From: Brevirhabdus pacifica
GTDB lineage: Bacteria; Pseudomonadota; Alphaproteobacteria; Rhodobacterales; Rhodobacteraceae
NCBI RefSeq assembly: GCF_002797755.1
Contig: NZ_PGFI01000011.1
Coordinates: forward strand, 744,001-808,000
Direction: 5' to 3'
Length of the DNA stretch: 64,000 nucleotides
This document shows positions 16,683 through 25,483 of the stretch, in pieces; the stretch's first letter is position 1, and each line of letters opens with the position of its first letter. A model generated the notes under the pieces. The model searched no databases and was not told the origin of the DNA. It saw nothing but the letters and a program-made list of their open reading frames with translations. The translations under genes were made by a program, and so were the position numbers.

Positions 16683-17579
16683 TCAGAGGATATGGGCGGT
16701 CCGGACGTCCTGGGCCGCGAACTCGATCAGCGCGCGGACCTTGCGGGGCAGGGCGCGCCCTTCGAGGTAAACCGCGTTGATCGGGCCACCGTCGGCATCA
16801 AGATCCTCCAGCAGCGGAACAAGCCGCCCCGTCCCGAGCATGCCCGCCATCGCGAAACGAGGCGCATAGGCAATGCCCATGCCCGCCGCGGCCAGCTCTA
16901 TCGCGGCACGGGCGGAATTGACGTGGAACCGCCCCCGGACCTGGACGATGACCTCGGCGCCGTCTTTGTGGAACGCCCAGCGGTAGGGCTGGCGACGGTT
17001 GGTGTCGACGATGCAGGCATGCCCGGAGAGGTCGTCGGGCGCCCGGGGGATGCCGTGTGCCTTCAAGTAGTCGGGATGGGCAACCAGGCAGCTGTGGAAA
17101 ACGCCCAGCTTGCGTGTCTTCAGGGACAGGGTCTGCGACTCTCCCATCCGGAACGCCAGGTCGATGCCGTCCGAGGCCAGATCGACGAAGCGGTCGTCGA
17201 GCCGCAGGTCGAGGGTCAGGTCCGGATGTTCCCGGGCGAACCGGGCAAGCATGCCGGCCACGTAGACCTCTCCGAAGGTGACGGGCGCCGAAATCCGGAT
17301 GATGCCCCCAAGGCCGCGCGACCCTTCGGTCACGGTGCCCAGTAGATCGTCCAGCTCGTCCAGAACCGCCGGCGCCCGGGCAAGAAGATCCTCGCCGGCC
17401 GGTGTCAGCCCGACCTTGCGGGTGGTCCGCTGAAGCAGGCGCGTGCCCAGCCGCCCTTCCAGTTCCGCCACGTATTTGGAGGTCAGGCGGTTGGAGACAC
17501 CCAGTTGTTCGGCCCCGGCGGTAAAGGATCCGGTCCGAGCGGTCGCCACGAAAGCCTTGAGCTGATCCACGATGTCCAT
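16683..17579 (-). CDS. LysR-family transcriptional regulator
   Basis: 298 residues. The N-terminal winged HTH has QLKAFVATARTGSFTAGAEQLG and SNRLTSKYVAELEGRLGTRLLQRT at 7-55. The rest is a periplasmic-binding-like effector domain. It is convergent with the QuiC1 gene and divergent from doxX, with a nested dyad in the shared intergenic region, so doxX and possibly the dioxygenase gene behind it are the likely targets. The closest-looking group is the CrgA/DsdC-like LysR regulators; the effector is unknown. Confidence 0.88.
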   Translation of the reverse strand: MDIVDQLKAFVATARTGSFTAGAEQLGVSNRLTSKYVAELEGRLGTRLLQRTTRKVGLTPAGEDLLARAPAVLDELDDLLGTVTEGSRGLGGIIRISAPVTFGEVYVAGMLARFAREHPDLTLDLRLDDRFVDLASDGIDLAFRMGESQTLSLKTRKLGVFHSCLVAHPDYLKAHGIPRAPDDLSGHACIVDTNRRQPYRWAFHKDGAEVIVQVRGRFHVNSARAAIELAAAGMGIAYAPRFAMAGMLGTGRLVPLLEDLDADGGPINAVYLEGRALPRKVRALIEFAAQDVRTAHIL

Positions 17580-17612
17580 GAGGCCCCCATTAGGAACAAA
17601 TCAATGATAGTC

Positions 17613-17640
17613 ATTCCATAGCATCGCTATTTCGTGGAAT
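17613..17640. promoter_or_regulatory. Nested dyad between lysR and doxX (probable LysR operator)
   Basis: The outer inverted repeat ATTCCA (17613-17618) / TGGAAT (17635-17640) encloses a perfect inner dyad ATAGC-ATC-GCTAT at 17618-17630. It lies 34 bases upstream of the lysR start and about 85 upstream of doxX, where LysR proteins usually bind to control both promoters. Confidence 0.5.
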
Positions 17641-17724
17641 ATAGGAAAGGCCTACTTTGCATCCAGTCAATCGCAGCGCCCCGCGCTGGCGCATTTCATG
17701 AACTAGCTGACCGGAGCATTCGAC

Positions 17725-18147
17725 ATGACAACTCAGACACAAGCCGACTTCGCCGCCGCCGTTCTGCGCATCACGACCGGCGTGCTGTTCCTTGCCCACG
17801 GCTGGCTGAAGGTGAGCGTTTTCACCATCGCAGGCACCGTGGCATTCTTCGAAAGCCTGGGCCTGCCCGGCATCTTCGCCTACCTGACCATCTTCGCCGA
17901 AATAGTGGGCGGCATCGCCCTGATCCTCGGCATCGGCACCCGCATCGTGTCGCTTGCGCTGATCCCCGTACTTCTGGGTGCGGTCTGGGCGCACTCGGGC
18001 TTCGGCTGGACCTTTTCCAGTGAAGGCGGCGGCTGGGAATACCCGCTGTTCTGGACCGTGGTGCAAGCTGTCGTCGTCGTCCTGGGGCGCGGATCCTTCG
18101 CTATCCGCGTGCCGGCGCTCGACCGTCGCTTCGGGCAGTTTGCCTGA
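17725..18147 (+). CDS. DoxX-family membrane protein
   Basis: 140 residues with four hydrophobic segments and the DoxX-type start FAAAVLRITTGVLFLAHGWLK near 10-30. DoxX relatives are inner-membrane proteins linked to quinone or thiol redox chemistry and detoxification; no catalytic residue can be assigned here. It is divergent from a LysR gene and followed by the DODA-type dioxygenase gene. This pairing of LysR, DoxX and YgiD-like genes looks like a small stress-responsive unit. Confidence 0.85.
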   Translation: MTTQTQADFAAAVLRITTGVLFLAHGWLKVSVFTIAGTVAFFESLGLPGIFAYLTIFAEIVGGIALILGIGTRIVSLALIPVLLGAVWAHSGFGWTFSSEGGGWEYPLFWTVVQAVVVVLGRGSFAIRVPALDRRFGQFA

Positions 18148-18156
18148 TTATCAATT

Positions 18157-18184
18157 GCCCGGCCCCAGTGCGCTTGGGCCGGGC
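18157..18184 (+). terminator. Hairpin after doxX
   Basis: A 9-bp GC stem (GCCCGGCCC / GGGCCGGGC) with a 10-base loop begins 9 bases after the doxX stop. No clear T-run follows, so it may act as a weak terminator or as an RNA stabiliser ahead of the next gene at 18230. Confidence 0.45.
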
Positions 18185-18229
18185 TGACCCGCAGAGGCCT
18201 TATCGCCCTGCCAAGCAAAGGACCTGTCA

Positions 18230-19054
18230 ATGTCTGTCGCCCGCCAGCTCGAGAACCTGAAGGACAGCCTCGCCCGCACCGAGCGGATGCCGCTGGTCTT
18301 TCTTGGGCATGGCAGCCCGATGAACGCCATCGAGGACACGGCCTATAGCCGCGCCTGGGCCGAGCTGGGCCATAGCCTGCCGCGACCCCGGGCCATTCTT
18401 GTGGTGTCGGCGCATTGGATGACCCGCGAGACCACGCTTGTCGATGTCTCGGCCGTGCCGCGAACGATCCACGATTTCTACGGCTTCCCCGAGCCGCTCT
18501 ACCAAGAGCGGTACCCGGCCCCCGGCGCCCCTGACCTGGCCCGGGAGGTGACGACGCTCCTGGCCAGTCACCATGCGCAGGAAGACGACACCTGGGGCCT
18601 GGACCACGGCGCCTGGGCCGTCTTGAAGTTCCTTTATCCCGAGGCCGATGTGCCCGTCTTCCAGGTCTCGATCGACATGGGGCGGGACCTCGACTACCAG
18701 CTTTCGGTCGGCCGGGCCCTCTCCGGACTGCGTGATCGCGGGGTGCTTGTCCTTGGATCGGGCAATGTGGTGCACAACCTCCGGGCCATGCGCCCCAGGG
18801 CCGCCCCGCTGGATTTTGCCTTGGAGTTCGACGCGCTTTTCGCCGATCGCCTCACGGACCGCGACTTCGCCTCGCTTTCAAATCGCGAGAAACTGGGCAC
18901 CCTCCTGACAACCGCTCACCCGACGGTCGATCACTATTTGCCCGCGCTCACCATCGCGGGGGCCTCTGGCGCAAAGGATGATCTGACCTTCATGACCGAC
19001 GCCATCGACCTCGGGTCGGTCTCGATGCGGTCGTTCGTGTTCCACGCCGCCTGA
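18230..19054 (+). CDS. DODA-type extradiol aromatic ring-opening dioxygenase family (YgiD-like)
   Basis: 274 residues. It belongs to the class III extradiol (LigB) family: metal and active-site histidines appear in FLGHGSPMNA near 25, VVSAHWMTR near 62, GLDHGAW near 125 and GSGNVVHNLR near 180. The nearest named relative is YgiD (4,5-DOPA extradiol dioxygenase), which is a plausible but unproven substrate class. It lies 82 bp after doxX on the same strand and is probably under the same LysR control. Confidence 0.87.
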   Translation: MSVARQLENLKDSLARTERMPLVFLGHGSPMNAIEDTAYSRAWAELGHSLPRPRAILVVSAHWMTRETTLVDVSAVPRTIHDFYGFPEPLYQERYPAPGAPDLAREVTTLLASHHAQEDDTWGLDHGAWAVLKFLYPEADVPVFQVSIDMGRDLDYQLSVGRALSGLRDRGVLVLGSGNVVHNLRAMRPRAAPLDFALEFDALFADRLTDRDFASLSNREKLGTLLTTAHPTVDHYLPALTIAGASGAKDDLTFMTDAIDLGSVSMRSFVFHAA

Positions 19055-19267
19055 CGCCCGGACGCTCTGGGGCGGCGGCAGGTGGGGCACTACGGGCGCC
19101 GCGCGGTTGCGCTTGGTCCTCTCCACCACGCCGATTGCGCGCGAAAAGCGGCGCACCGCGCTCGTATGGGCCGTTCCGGGCCGGGAAAGTGATCGACTCG
19201 CGGGACCGGAAACCATTGCCAGTCAACCGACAGGTGATATTGAGGGAGGCGGCCATGGAGGCAAATC

Positions 19268-20509
19268 GTGGGCGAAGAAACAAAGCGACGGGCGAAAATC
19301 CAGGATCATGCGGCCTTTCTTGAGGGAACGCATGATTTCCAGTCCGATATCGAGACGTTGGCTGGAAGCGAACTTGTCGGCACGATCCTGGAAACGGTGA
19401 TGCTTGCCACGGAGGTGCGCTTTGCCGCCGTGGCACGGGTGACCGCCGAACGATGGGTCGCCTGCCGAACCGTCGACGAGGTCAATTTCTCCCTCGCCGC
19501 GGGAGACGAGATCGAGATCGAGTCGACCTTTTGCCAATCGGTGCGGGAGACGTCCCAGAAAGTTCTGTTCAGCGATGTCGCCACCGACGAGACCTATCGC
19601 AACCATCCGATCGCGACCAAGTTCGGCATCGTAAGCTACGCCTCGATCCCGATCTTCCGAAGCGACGGCACTTTCTTCGGCACCCTCTGCGCGATCGACA
19701 GCGTGCCCCGCGACCTCGCCCATCCGCGCGCCGTCGCGATGCTGGAGATGTTCGCCGACATCATCGGCCAAGGCCTTGAGACGCAGGAGCGCCTGCAAGC
19801 CCAGGAGCGGCAGATCGAGCATCAGCGCGAGATGGCGCGCATCCAGGAAGAGCTGGTGGCGGTGCTGGGGCACGACCTTCGCAACCCCGTGGCCGCAATC
19901 GACGCGGGCTTGCGCCAACTTGAGAAGGAAGGCCTGTCCGAAAAGGGCCGCAAGATCGTGCCCCTGATGCGATCCTCGCTGTTTCGTGCCGCCGACCTGA
20001 TCGAGAACATCATGCTGCACGCCAAGTCCCGCCTTGGCGGGGGCATCCGGGTGTCCGTCCGCTCGGACGCGCCGCTTGCCGAAGCGATCCAACAGGTCGT
20101 GGAAGAGTTGCGTGCCGCAGAACCCGGCCATGAAATCAACCTGGACCTGGTGCTTGAGCGCCCGATCAGCTGCGATGCGCCGCGCGTCGCCCAAGCGATA
20201 TCGAACCTGCTGTCCAACGCCATCCGCCATTCCGAGCAGGGTTTCCCGGTCAGTGTGCGCGGCGCGGTCCGCGACGACGCATTCGGGATCACGGTCGCGA
20301 ACCGGGGCAATGCCATTTCCGATGATGTCAGAAAGAGCCTGTTCAAGCCCTTCCACCGGGGCGCGAACGCGACGGGCGAGGGCCTTGGCCTTGGTCTTCA
20401 CATCGCATCGTCCATCGCGACCGCCCACAATGGCGGGATCGACGTGACCTGCGACGAGGGGATCACCAGCTTCACCTTCAACCTGCCCCTTGCCTGCCAT
20501 CCCCAATGA
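19268..20509 (+). CDS. GAF-domain sensor histidine kinase
   Basis: 413 residues from a GTG start. A GAF domain spans about 25-175 (GIVSYASIPIFRSDGTFFGTLCAID is diagnostic). A coiled linker (about 177-195) leads to the HisKA phospho-acceptor region GHDLRNPVAAID. The HATPase domain has an N box (SNLLSNAIRHS) and a G box (GEGLGLGLHI). No transmembrane segment is present, so it senses a cytoplasmic signal. No response regulator gene is adjacent. The 213 bp upstream contain no other gene that I can support. Confidence 0.88.
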   Translation: MGEETKRRAKIQDHAAFLEGTHDFQSDIETLAGSELVGTILETVMLATEVRFAAVARVTAERWVACRTVDEVNFSLAAGDEIEIESTFCQSVRETSQKVLFSDVATDETYRNHPIATKFGIVSYASIPIFRSDGTFFGTLCAIDSVPRDLAHPRAVAMLEMFADIIGQGLETQERLQAQERQIEHQREMARIQEELVAVLGHDLRNPVAAIDAGLRQLEKEGLSEKGRKIVPLMRSSLFRAADLIENIMLHAKSRLGGGIRVSVRSDAPLAEAIQQVVEELRAAEPGHEINLDLVLERPISCDAPRVAQAISNLLSNAIRHSEQGFPVSVRGAVRDDAFGITVANRGNAISDDVRKSLFKPFHRGANATGEGLGLGLHIASSIATAHNGGIDVTCDEGITSFTFNLPLACHPQ

Positions 20510-20613
20510 CCGACGACCGCCAGGTTGGCGCGAAACGGCCATAGACAGGCGCCGTCTTGCGATCCTCTTGCATGAAGCTTGCCCGCGCGGGTCGGCTGTG
20601 GCATCCCATGGCC

Positions 20614-20810
20614 ACGATGGTTTCCCGTTGGCCCCTGAGGGCGACGCGGGATGAAAAGGGAATACGGTGAGGTGTAGCCAACAGGCGCCGAATCCGTGAC
20701 TGCCCCCGCAACTGTGAGCGGCGAGTGTTTCCGAGAACGCCACTGGGTCCCCCGTGACCCGGGAAGGTTCGGAAAGGCTTCGACCCGTGAGTCAGGAGAC
20801 CTGCCATCGT
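20614..20810 (+). promoter_or_regulatory. Cobalamin (AdoCbl) riboswitch
   Basis: A closing stem forms between ACGATGG (20614-20620) and CCATCGT (20804-20810). Inside are the conserved elements of the class: GGGAATACGGTGAGGTG with paired region, the B12-box core AATCCGTGACTGCCCCCGCA at 20691-20710 with ACTGT following, and the 3-prime GTCAGGAGACCTGCC. It lies upstream of an ABC transporter operon of the BtuCDF type and should turn it off when cobalamin is plentiful. The nearest strong ribosome site downstream is AGGAGG at 20845-20850. Confidence 0.92.
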
Positions 20811-20855
20811 CGATGTCACTCAACCCGGGCGGGGTGTCCCGGACAGGAGGCCATG

Positions 20856-20993
20856 ATGGCTTGTCGGTCGATGCCGAACCCAGATTGCCGATCCCTGAAC
20901 CTTCGCGCCCCGCGAATGCGCGGAGGGCTGCATGGGCCGGACCAACCTATCTTTGAACATTACCCGCAAACGCGGTTGCCCGTGGGGACCTAG
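20856..20993 (+). CDS. Possible 45-residue ORF directly after the B12 riboswitch
   Basis: An AGGAGG ribosome site at 20845-20850 precedes ATG codons at 20853 and 20856; the second has ideal 5-base spacing. The frame encodes 45 residues with two Cys (MACRSMPNPDC...) and ends at 20993. It is the first translatable unit after the riboswitch, so the switch would act on its ribosome site. I recognise no family. It could be a leader ORF or chance; its tail overlaps a second small ORF in another frame. Confidence 0.3.
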   Translation: MACRSMPNPDCRSLNLRAPRMRGGLHGPDQPIFEHYPQTRLPVGT

Positions 20994-21057
20994 CACCGCC
21001 GTGTCGCGGGGGGCCTCGACGGCGTGCAAAACTCTTTGCCCGGGCACCCGGCCATGA
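20932..21057 (+). CDS. Possible 41-residue basic Cys-containing ORF coupled to the transporter ATPase
   Basis: ATG 20932 is preceded by GGAGGG with 4-base spacing. The 41-residue frame is basic and has three Cys (RKRGCPWGPS... and ...ACKTLCPG). Its stop TGA at 21055-21057 overlaps the ATG of the downstream ATPase gene at 21054 (ATGA), the arrangement used by coupled genes throughout this window. No family is recognised. It may be a real small protein or a coupling leader that delivers ribosomes to the ATPase start, which has no good ribosome site of its own. Confidence 0.4.
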   Translation: MGRTNLSLNITRKRGCPWGPSTAVSRGASTACKTLCPGTRP

Positions 21058-21845
21058 CCGCCGCCGCGATCAGCGCCACGGATCTGGCCTGGGGACCGCC
21101 ACGCGGCCCGGCGATCCTGAACGGGGTAAGCTTTGCACTGCCCGCCGGCAGGACCTTGGGTGTGGTGGGCGCCAACGGGGCGGGCAAGTCAACGCTGCTG
21201 CGACTGCTTTACCGTTATCACCGGCCCCTCAGCGGCATGGTCCGCATCGGGGGCGACGACCTCTGGGGCATGACCTCCAGGGCGGCGGCGCGCCGGGTTG
21301 CCGCCGTGCTTCAGGACCAGCCGACGGATTTCGCCCTGACCGTGCGCGAGATTGCGCGGCTGGGCCGTGTCCCGCACCGCAACGGCCTAGCCTCGGCGGG
21401 GGCGCGGGACGGCGCCATTGTCGAGGCCGCGCTGCGCCGGCTGGACCTGGGGGGCCTTGGCCAGCGCCGCTTCGGCACCCTCTCGGGCGGGGAGAAACAG
21501 CGCGTGATGGTGGCCCGCGCCCTCGTGCAGGAGCCGCAGGTCCTGATCCTCGACGAGCCGACCAACCACCTCGACATCCGCCACCAGCTCGAGGTGCTTG
21601 AGATGTTGCGCGGCCTCGATGTCACCGTCGTCACCAGCCTTCACGATCTGAACCTGGCCTTCGATCTTTGCGATGAGGTGGTGGTCCTGTCGCGGGGCGA
21701 GATGATCGCCTGCGGCCCCCCCGAGGCCGCGCTGGACGCTTCCACCGTCGCCCGCGCCTTCGCCGTGACCGCCAGCCGCGAGCGTCTCGAACCCTCGGGT
21801 CGCACCCGCTTTACCTATTCCCTTGCCCCTTCCGACAGGACCTGA
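21054..21845 (+). CDS. Corrinoid/iron-type ABC transporter ATP-binding protein (BtuD/FecE family)
   Basis: 263 residues from ATG 21054 (a GTG at 21024 would add 10 residues). Walker A GANGAGKST is near 40, signature LSGGEKQRVMVARAL near 142, and Walker [13 protein letters not shown] near 165. The family is the FecE/HmuV/BtuD group serving siderophores, heme or cobalamin. The riboswitch upstream makes corrinoids the likely cargo. The gene is separated by 3 bp from the binding-protein gene. Confidence 0.88.
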   Translation: MTAAAISATDLAWGPPRGPAILNGVSFALPAGRTLGVVGANGAGKSTLLRLLYRYHRPLSGMVRIGGDDLWGMTSRAAARRVAAVLQDQPTDFALTVREIARLGRVPHRNGLASAGARDGAIVEAALRRLDLGGLGQRRFGTLSGGEKQRVMVARALVQEPQVLILDEPTNHLDIRHQLEVLEMLRGLDVTVVTSLHDLNLAFDLCDEVVVLSRGEMIACGPPEAALDASTVARAFAVTASRERLEPSGRTRFTYSLAPSDRT

Positions 21846-21848
21846 CCC

Positions 21849-22784
21849 ATGATCCGACGCATCCTTTCGCTTGCCATTCTCGCCCTTCCGACGACGGCCC
21901 AGGCGTTTCCCGTCACCGTCCAAAGCTGTGACCGGCAGGTCACGTTCGCCGAGCCGCCCCGGCGCGCGGTGTCGAATGACGTCAACCTGACCGAGTTGAT
22001 GCTGGCGCTTGGCCTGCGCGACCGCATGGCGGGCTATACCGGCATCTCGGGTTGGAAGACGCTGGACGAAAGGCTGCGCGCCGACATCCAGCAACTGCCC
22101 GAGCTGTCGCCGCGCTACCCGGGGCGTGAGGTTCTGCTGGGCGCCGATGCCGATTTCTACTTCGCCGGCTGGAACTACGGCATGAACGTCGGAGGCGAGG
22201 TCACCCCCGACACGCTCGCCCCCTTCGGCATCCCGGTCTACGAGCTGTCCGAAAGCTGCATCCACGTGATGGAAAAGCCCAAGGCAAGCTTCGAGGACCT
22301 GTTCAACGACGCCCGTAACCTCGGCAAGATCTTCGGCGTCCCGGACCGGGCAGAGGCCCTGATCGAAAGCTGGCGCAAGGACCTCGCCGCGCAGCCCGCC
22401 ACCGGCGCCACGCGCCCCCGCGTCTTCGTCTACGACAGTGGCGAGGACGCCCCCTTCACCGCCGGGCGCTACGCCATGCCGACCGCGCTTATCGAGGCGG
22501 CGGGCGGCGTCAATATTCTGGAGGATTTCGCCAAGAGCTGGGCCACCATCGGCTGGGAAGAGGTCATTGCGCGCGACCCCGAGGTGATCCTGATCGTCGA
22601 CTACGGCGAGGTAACGGCGGAGCAGAAGCGCGACTTCATGGTCTCCAACCCCGCCTTCGCCACCGTCACCGCCGTCCGCGAAGACAATTTCGTCACCCTC
22701 GACTATGTCGCCGCCACGCCCGGCCCGCGCAATATCGAGGCGGTCGGCATCCTGGCCGAAGCCTTCGCAAGGGCAGGTGAATGA
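21849..22784 (+). CDS. Periplasmic corrinoid-binding protein (BtuF/FepB-like)
   Basis: 311 residues. It has a signal peptide (MIRRILSLAILALPTTAQA) and a type III periplasmic-binding fold with FAEPPRRAVSNDVNLTELMLALGL near the N-terminus and a typical C-terminal EVILIVDYGEV. It probably presents cobalamin or a cobinamide to the permease encoded next, with which it overlaps by 4 bp (ATGA). Substrate assignment rests on the riboswitch rather than on a diagnostic residue; iron-siderophore transport is the alternative. Confidence 0.85.
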   Translation: MIRRILSLAILALPTTAQAFPVTVQSCDRQVTFAEPPRRAVSNDVNLTELMLALGLRDRMAGYTGISGWKTLDERLRADIQQLPELSPRYPGREVLLGADADFYFAGWNYGMNVGGEVTPDTLAPFGIPVYELSESCIHVMEKPKASFEDLFNDARNLGKIFGVPDRAEALIESWRKDLAAQPATGATRPRVFVYDSGEDAPFTAGRYAMPTALIEAAGGVNILEDFAKSWATIGWEEVIARDPEVILIVDYGEVTAEQKRDFMVSNPAFATVTAVREDNFVTLDYVAATPGPRNIEAVGILAEAFARAGE

Positions 22785-23836
22785 GCGGATCCTGCATGGC
22801 GATTACGGCACCGGTCCCCGACCGGCGCGCCCGGCTTTTCCCGGTCGCGCTGGGTCTGGCGGCGCTGATCCTGGGTCTGTCTTTCACCCTGGCCGTCAGC
22901 GTGGGTGCGGTGCCCGTGGCACCCGGGACGGTCTGGGGCGTCATCGCGAACCGGCTGGTGCCGGGCCTGGTCGAGGTTACCTGGCCTGCCGGGCACGAGG
23001 CTATCGTCTGGGACCTGCGGGTGCCGCGCGCGATCCTCGCCGGTCTGGTGGGGGCCGGGCTTGCGCTGGTGGGGGCAGGGTTGCAGGCGGTGACGCGCAA
23101 CGCATTGGCCGACCCGCACCTGCTGGGCATTTCCTCGGGCGGGGCATTCGGGGCGATCACGGCGCTGATGCACACGGGGCTGATCCTCGGGCTCGCGACG
23201 GTGCCGCTTTTCGCCTTTGCCGGAGCGCTTGGCGCGATGGCGCTGGTGCTGGGGGTGGCACGGCTGGCCGACGCCGCCTCGGCCGAGCGTCTGGTCCTGG
23301 CCGGTGTTGCCGTCTCGTTCATCGTGATGGCCGGCGCTAATGTCATGCTTTTCCTCGGCGATCCGCGGGCCGCCCATACGGTGGTCTTCTGGATGCTGGG
23401 GGGGCTTGGCCTTGCACAATGGTCGCAACTGGCCTTCCCGGCGCTCGTGCTGGCATTCTGCGGCCCCTGGCTCTGGTTTCGGGCGCAGGACCTCGATGCG
23501 ATGACGATCGGTGACGAGACGGCGGCGACGCTGGGCATCCCCGTCGCGCGCTTCAGGCTGGAAGTGTTCGTCGTGGGTGCGTTGCTGACCGGGGTGATGG
23601 TCGCCTTTTCGGGGGTGATCGGTTTCGTGGGGCTGATGATCCCCCATGTCGCCCGCATGCTGGTTGGCGGCAGCCAGGCCCGCGTGCTGCCCCTGTCGGC
23701 CCTGCTGGGCGCGGTGTTCCTGGTCTGGTGCGACCTCTTCGCAAGAACAGTCCTGGCACCCCAGGACATGCCGATCGGCGTCGTGACCGGCCTGCTGGGC
23801 GGGCTTTTCTTCGTGTGGCTGCTGGCGCGGCGATAA
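22781..23836 (+). CDS. ABC transporter permease, FecCD/BtuC family
   Basis: 351 residues and about ten membrane segments. Family signatures are DLRVPRAILAGLVGAGLALVGAGLQ near 75-100, NALADPHLLGISSGGAFGA near 107-125 and GFVGLMIPHVARMLVG near 283-298. It is the third and last gene of the riboswitch operon (ATPase, binding protein, permease). A short hairpin follows before the convergent oxidoreductase gene. Confidence 0.92.
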   Translation: MSGSCMAITAPVPDRRARLFPVALGLAALILGLSFTLAVSVGAVPVAPGTVWGVIANRLVPGLVEVTWPAGHEAIVWDLRVPRAILAGLVGAGLALVGAGLQAVTRNALADPHLLGISSGGAFGAITALMHTGLILGLATVPLFAFAGALGAMALVLGVARLADAASAERLVLAGVAVSFIVMAGANVMLFLGDPRAAHTVVFWMLGGLGLAQWSQLAFPALVLAFCGPWLWFRAQDLDAMTIGDETAATLGIPVARFRLEVFVVGALLTGVMVAFSGVIGFVGLMIPHVARMLVGGSQARVLPLSALLGAVFLVWCDLFARTVLAPQDMPIGVVTGLLGGLFFVWLLARR

Positions 23837-23909
23837 TCCGTGGCGCGGCCCCCGCTCAACTCGGGGCGAACAGCCTTTCTTGCGGTCCCCCCCGGAACGG
23901 GGGCCTCTC

Positions 23910-23929
23910 CGGTCCTTCGGAAAGGACCG
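23910..23929. terminator. Hairpin between convergent permease and oxidoreductase genes
   Basis: An 8-bp stem (CGGTCCTT / AAGGACCG) with a four-base loop lies in the 95-bp gap between two convergent stops, with another GC hairpin (CCCCC...GGGGG) just left of it. It could end both transcripts. Confidence 0.5.
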
Positions 23930-23931
23930 CG

Positions 23932-25371
23932 CTATTCCGCGGCGCGGGCATCGGCCTCGGGGCGGATGTTATGGTTTACGCGGAATAGGTTTCCCGGGTC
24001 GTATCGGGCTTTCACCGCCCGCAGCCGATCCATGTTTGCACCATAAGCGCTGTCGATCCGCCCGGCATCGTCTTCGGGCATGAAGTTGACATAGACGCTG
24101 CCCGCCGATTGCGCCGCGACCTTGTCGGACAGCGCGCGCGCCCAGGCGATACAGGCCTCATCCTTGCCGGGATCTTCCCACCGTGTATGCAGGTTCATCG
24201 TGAAGTGAGACGCCCGCTGGGGGAAGGCGGTGGCATCAGGGGCGACCCGCGCCATCGCGCCGCCCAGATGCGGCAGGACGATCTCGCTCTGGTCATCGGG
24301 CAGGTCGCGTGCCGCGTCGAGAAGGTGGCCGATGGTCTCCTCGGTCAGATCGAGGAAGTCCTGGCTCTTCCAGTAATTGCGCATGCCGGGCGTCAGCAGC
24401 GGATCAAAGGCGGCCTGCCAGCCAATGTAGGAATGCGGGCCGATCACGTCGGCGATTGGGCGCCCGAGCGCACGCAGCTCGGCCACGGCCTCTTCGCCCT
24501 CGGCCATGTCACCGCAGTAACATACCGCAAAGATCAGCACCTCACGCCCGTGCCAATCCTCGGGGATGAAGGGCAATGGCGGCGCCTTGCGCATCACCGT
24601 CCACACCGTAAGCTCATCAGGCGCGCTGGTGCTGATCTCGCGGAATTTCCGGAGCAGCTCGGGACCCGCGTCGAGCGGATGCACGAGTAGCCCTGACAAG
24701 ATCTCCGGCCCGACCGGATGCAGGCGGAATTTGAAGGATGTGACGACACCGAAATTTCCGCCACCGCCGGTGCAGGCCCAGAACAGATCCGGGTGGCTGT
24801 CGGGGCTGATCGTCAGGATCGAGCCATCGGCGGTCACGATTTCGGCGGAAAGCAGGTTGTCCACGGTCATTCCGTGCTTGCGGGTGATCCAGCCGAAGCC
24901 GCCGCCCAGCGTCAGCCCGGCGATGCCGGTGGTGCTGTTGATGCCGGTGGGGAATGCAAGCCCGTGCCGCTGGCATTCGCGGTCCACGTCTCCCAGCAGG
25001 CAGCCCGCACCGACGCGTACCGTGCGGGCGTCCGGGTCCACGTGGGCGTGGCGCATCCGCGACATGTCCAGCAGGAGCGCGCCATCGGCCACCGCGAGCC
25101 CGCCGATCTGGTGGCCGCCGCCCTGGATCGAAATGAGCAGGGCGTGACGGGCGGCAAATTCCACCGCCGCCTTGACGTCGCTTGTTCCGAGCGGCTGCAC
25201 GACGAGGCCGGGATGGCGGTCGATCATGCCGTTCCAGACCGTCCGCGCCGCCTCATAGCCTTCGTCGTCCGGCAGCAACACCGATCCTCGCATTTCAGCG
25301 CGGAGCGCGGATAGATCCTCGTCGCTCACAGATGTCGGGCTACCGTTCAAATCCTTCAGGGAATAGGTCAT
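23932..25371 (-). CDS. FAD-linked oxidoreductase, berberine-bridge-enzyme type
   Basis: 479 residues from the ATG at 25371 with GGAG about 8 bases upstream. The FAD-binding (PCMH) domain has SIQGGGHQIGGLAV, whose His is the site of covalent flavin attachment in this family, and TLGGGFGWITRKHGMTVDN. The C-terminal BBE domain ends in YDPGNLFRVNHNI. Such enzymes oxidise sugars, alcohols or aromatic secondary metabolites; the substrate cannot be told. It shares an upstream 28-bp repeat with the HxlR regulator gene 1.1 kb away. Confidence 0.88.
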   Translation of the reverse strand: MTYSLKDLNGSPTSVSDEDLSALRAEMRGSVLLPDDEGYEAARTVWNGMIDRHPGLVVQPLGTSDVKAAVEFAARHALLISIQGGGHQIGGLAVADGALLLDMSRMRHAHVDPDARTVRVGAGCLLGDVDRECQRHGLAFPTGINSTTGIAGLTLGGGFGWITRKHGMTVDNLLSAEIVTADGSILTISPDSHPDLFWACTGGGGNFGVVTSFKFRLHPVGPEILSGLLVHPLDAGPELLRKFREISTSAPDELTVWTVMRKAPPLPFIPEDWHGREVLIFAVCYCGDMAEGEEAVAELRALGRPIADVIGPHSYIGWQAAFDPLLTPGMRNYWKSQDFLDLTEETIGHLLDAARDLPDDQSEIVLPHLGGAMARVAPDATAFPQRASHFTMNLHTRWEDPGKDEACIAWARALSDKVAAQSAGSVYVNFMPEDDAGRIDSAYGANMDRLRAVKARYDPGNLFRVNHNIRPEADARAAE

Positions 25372-25483
25372 GTCCGTATCTCCGGTAGGTGCATGTGATG
25401 GCCGCCCGTCGGATACCTTCAACTGTGAAACCGATGCGGCATCGGGCTCCAACACCCGACATGGACCAGTTTGCGTCGTATCG

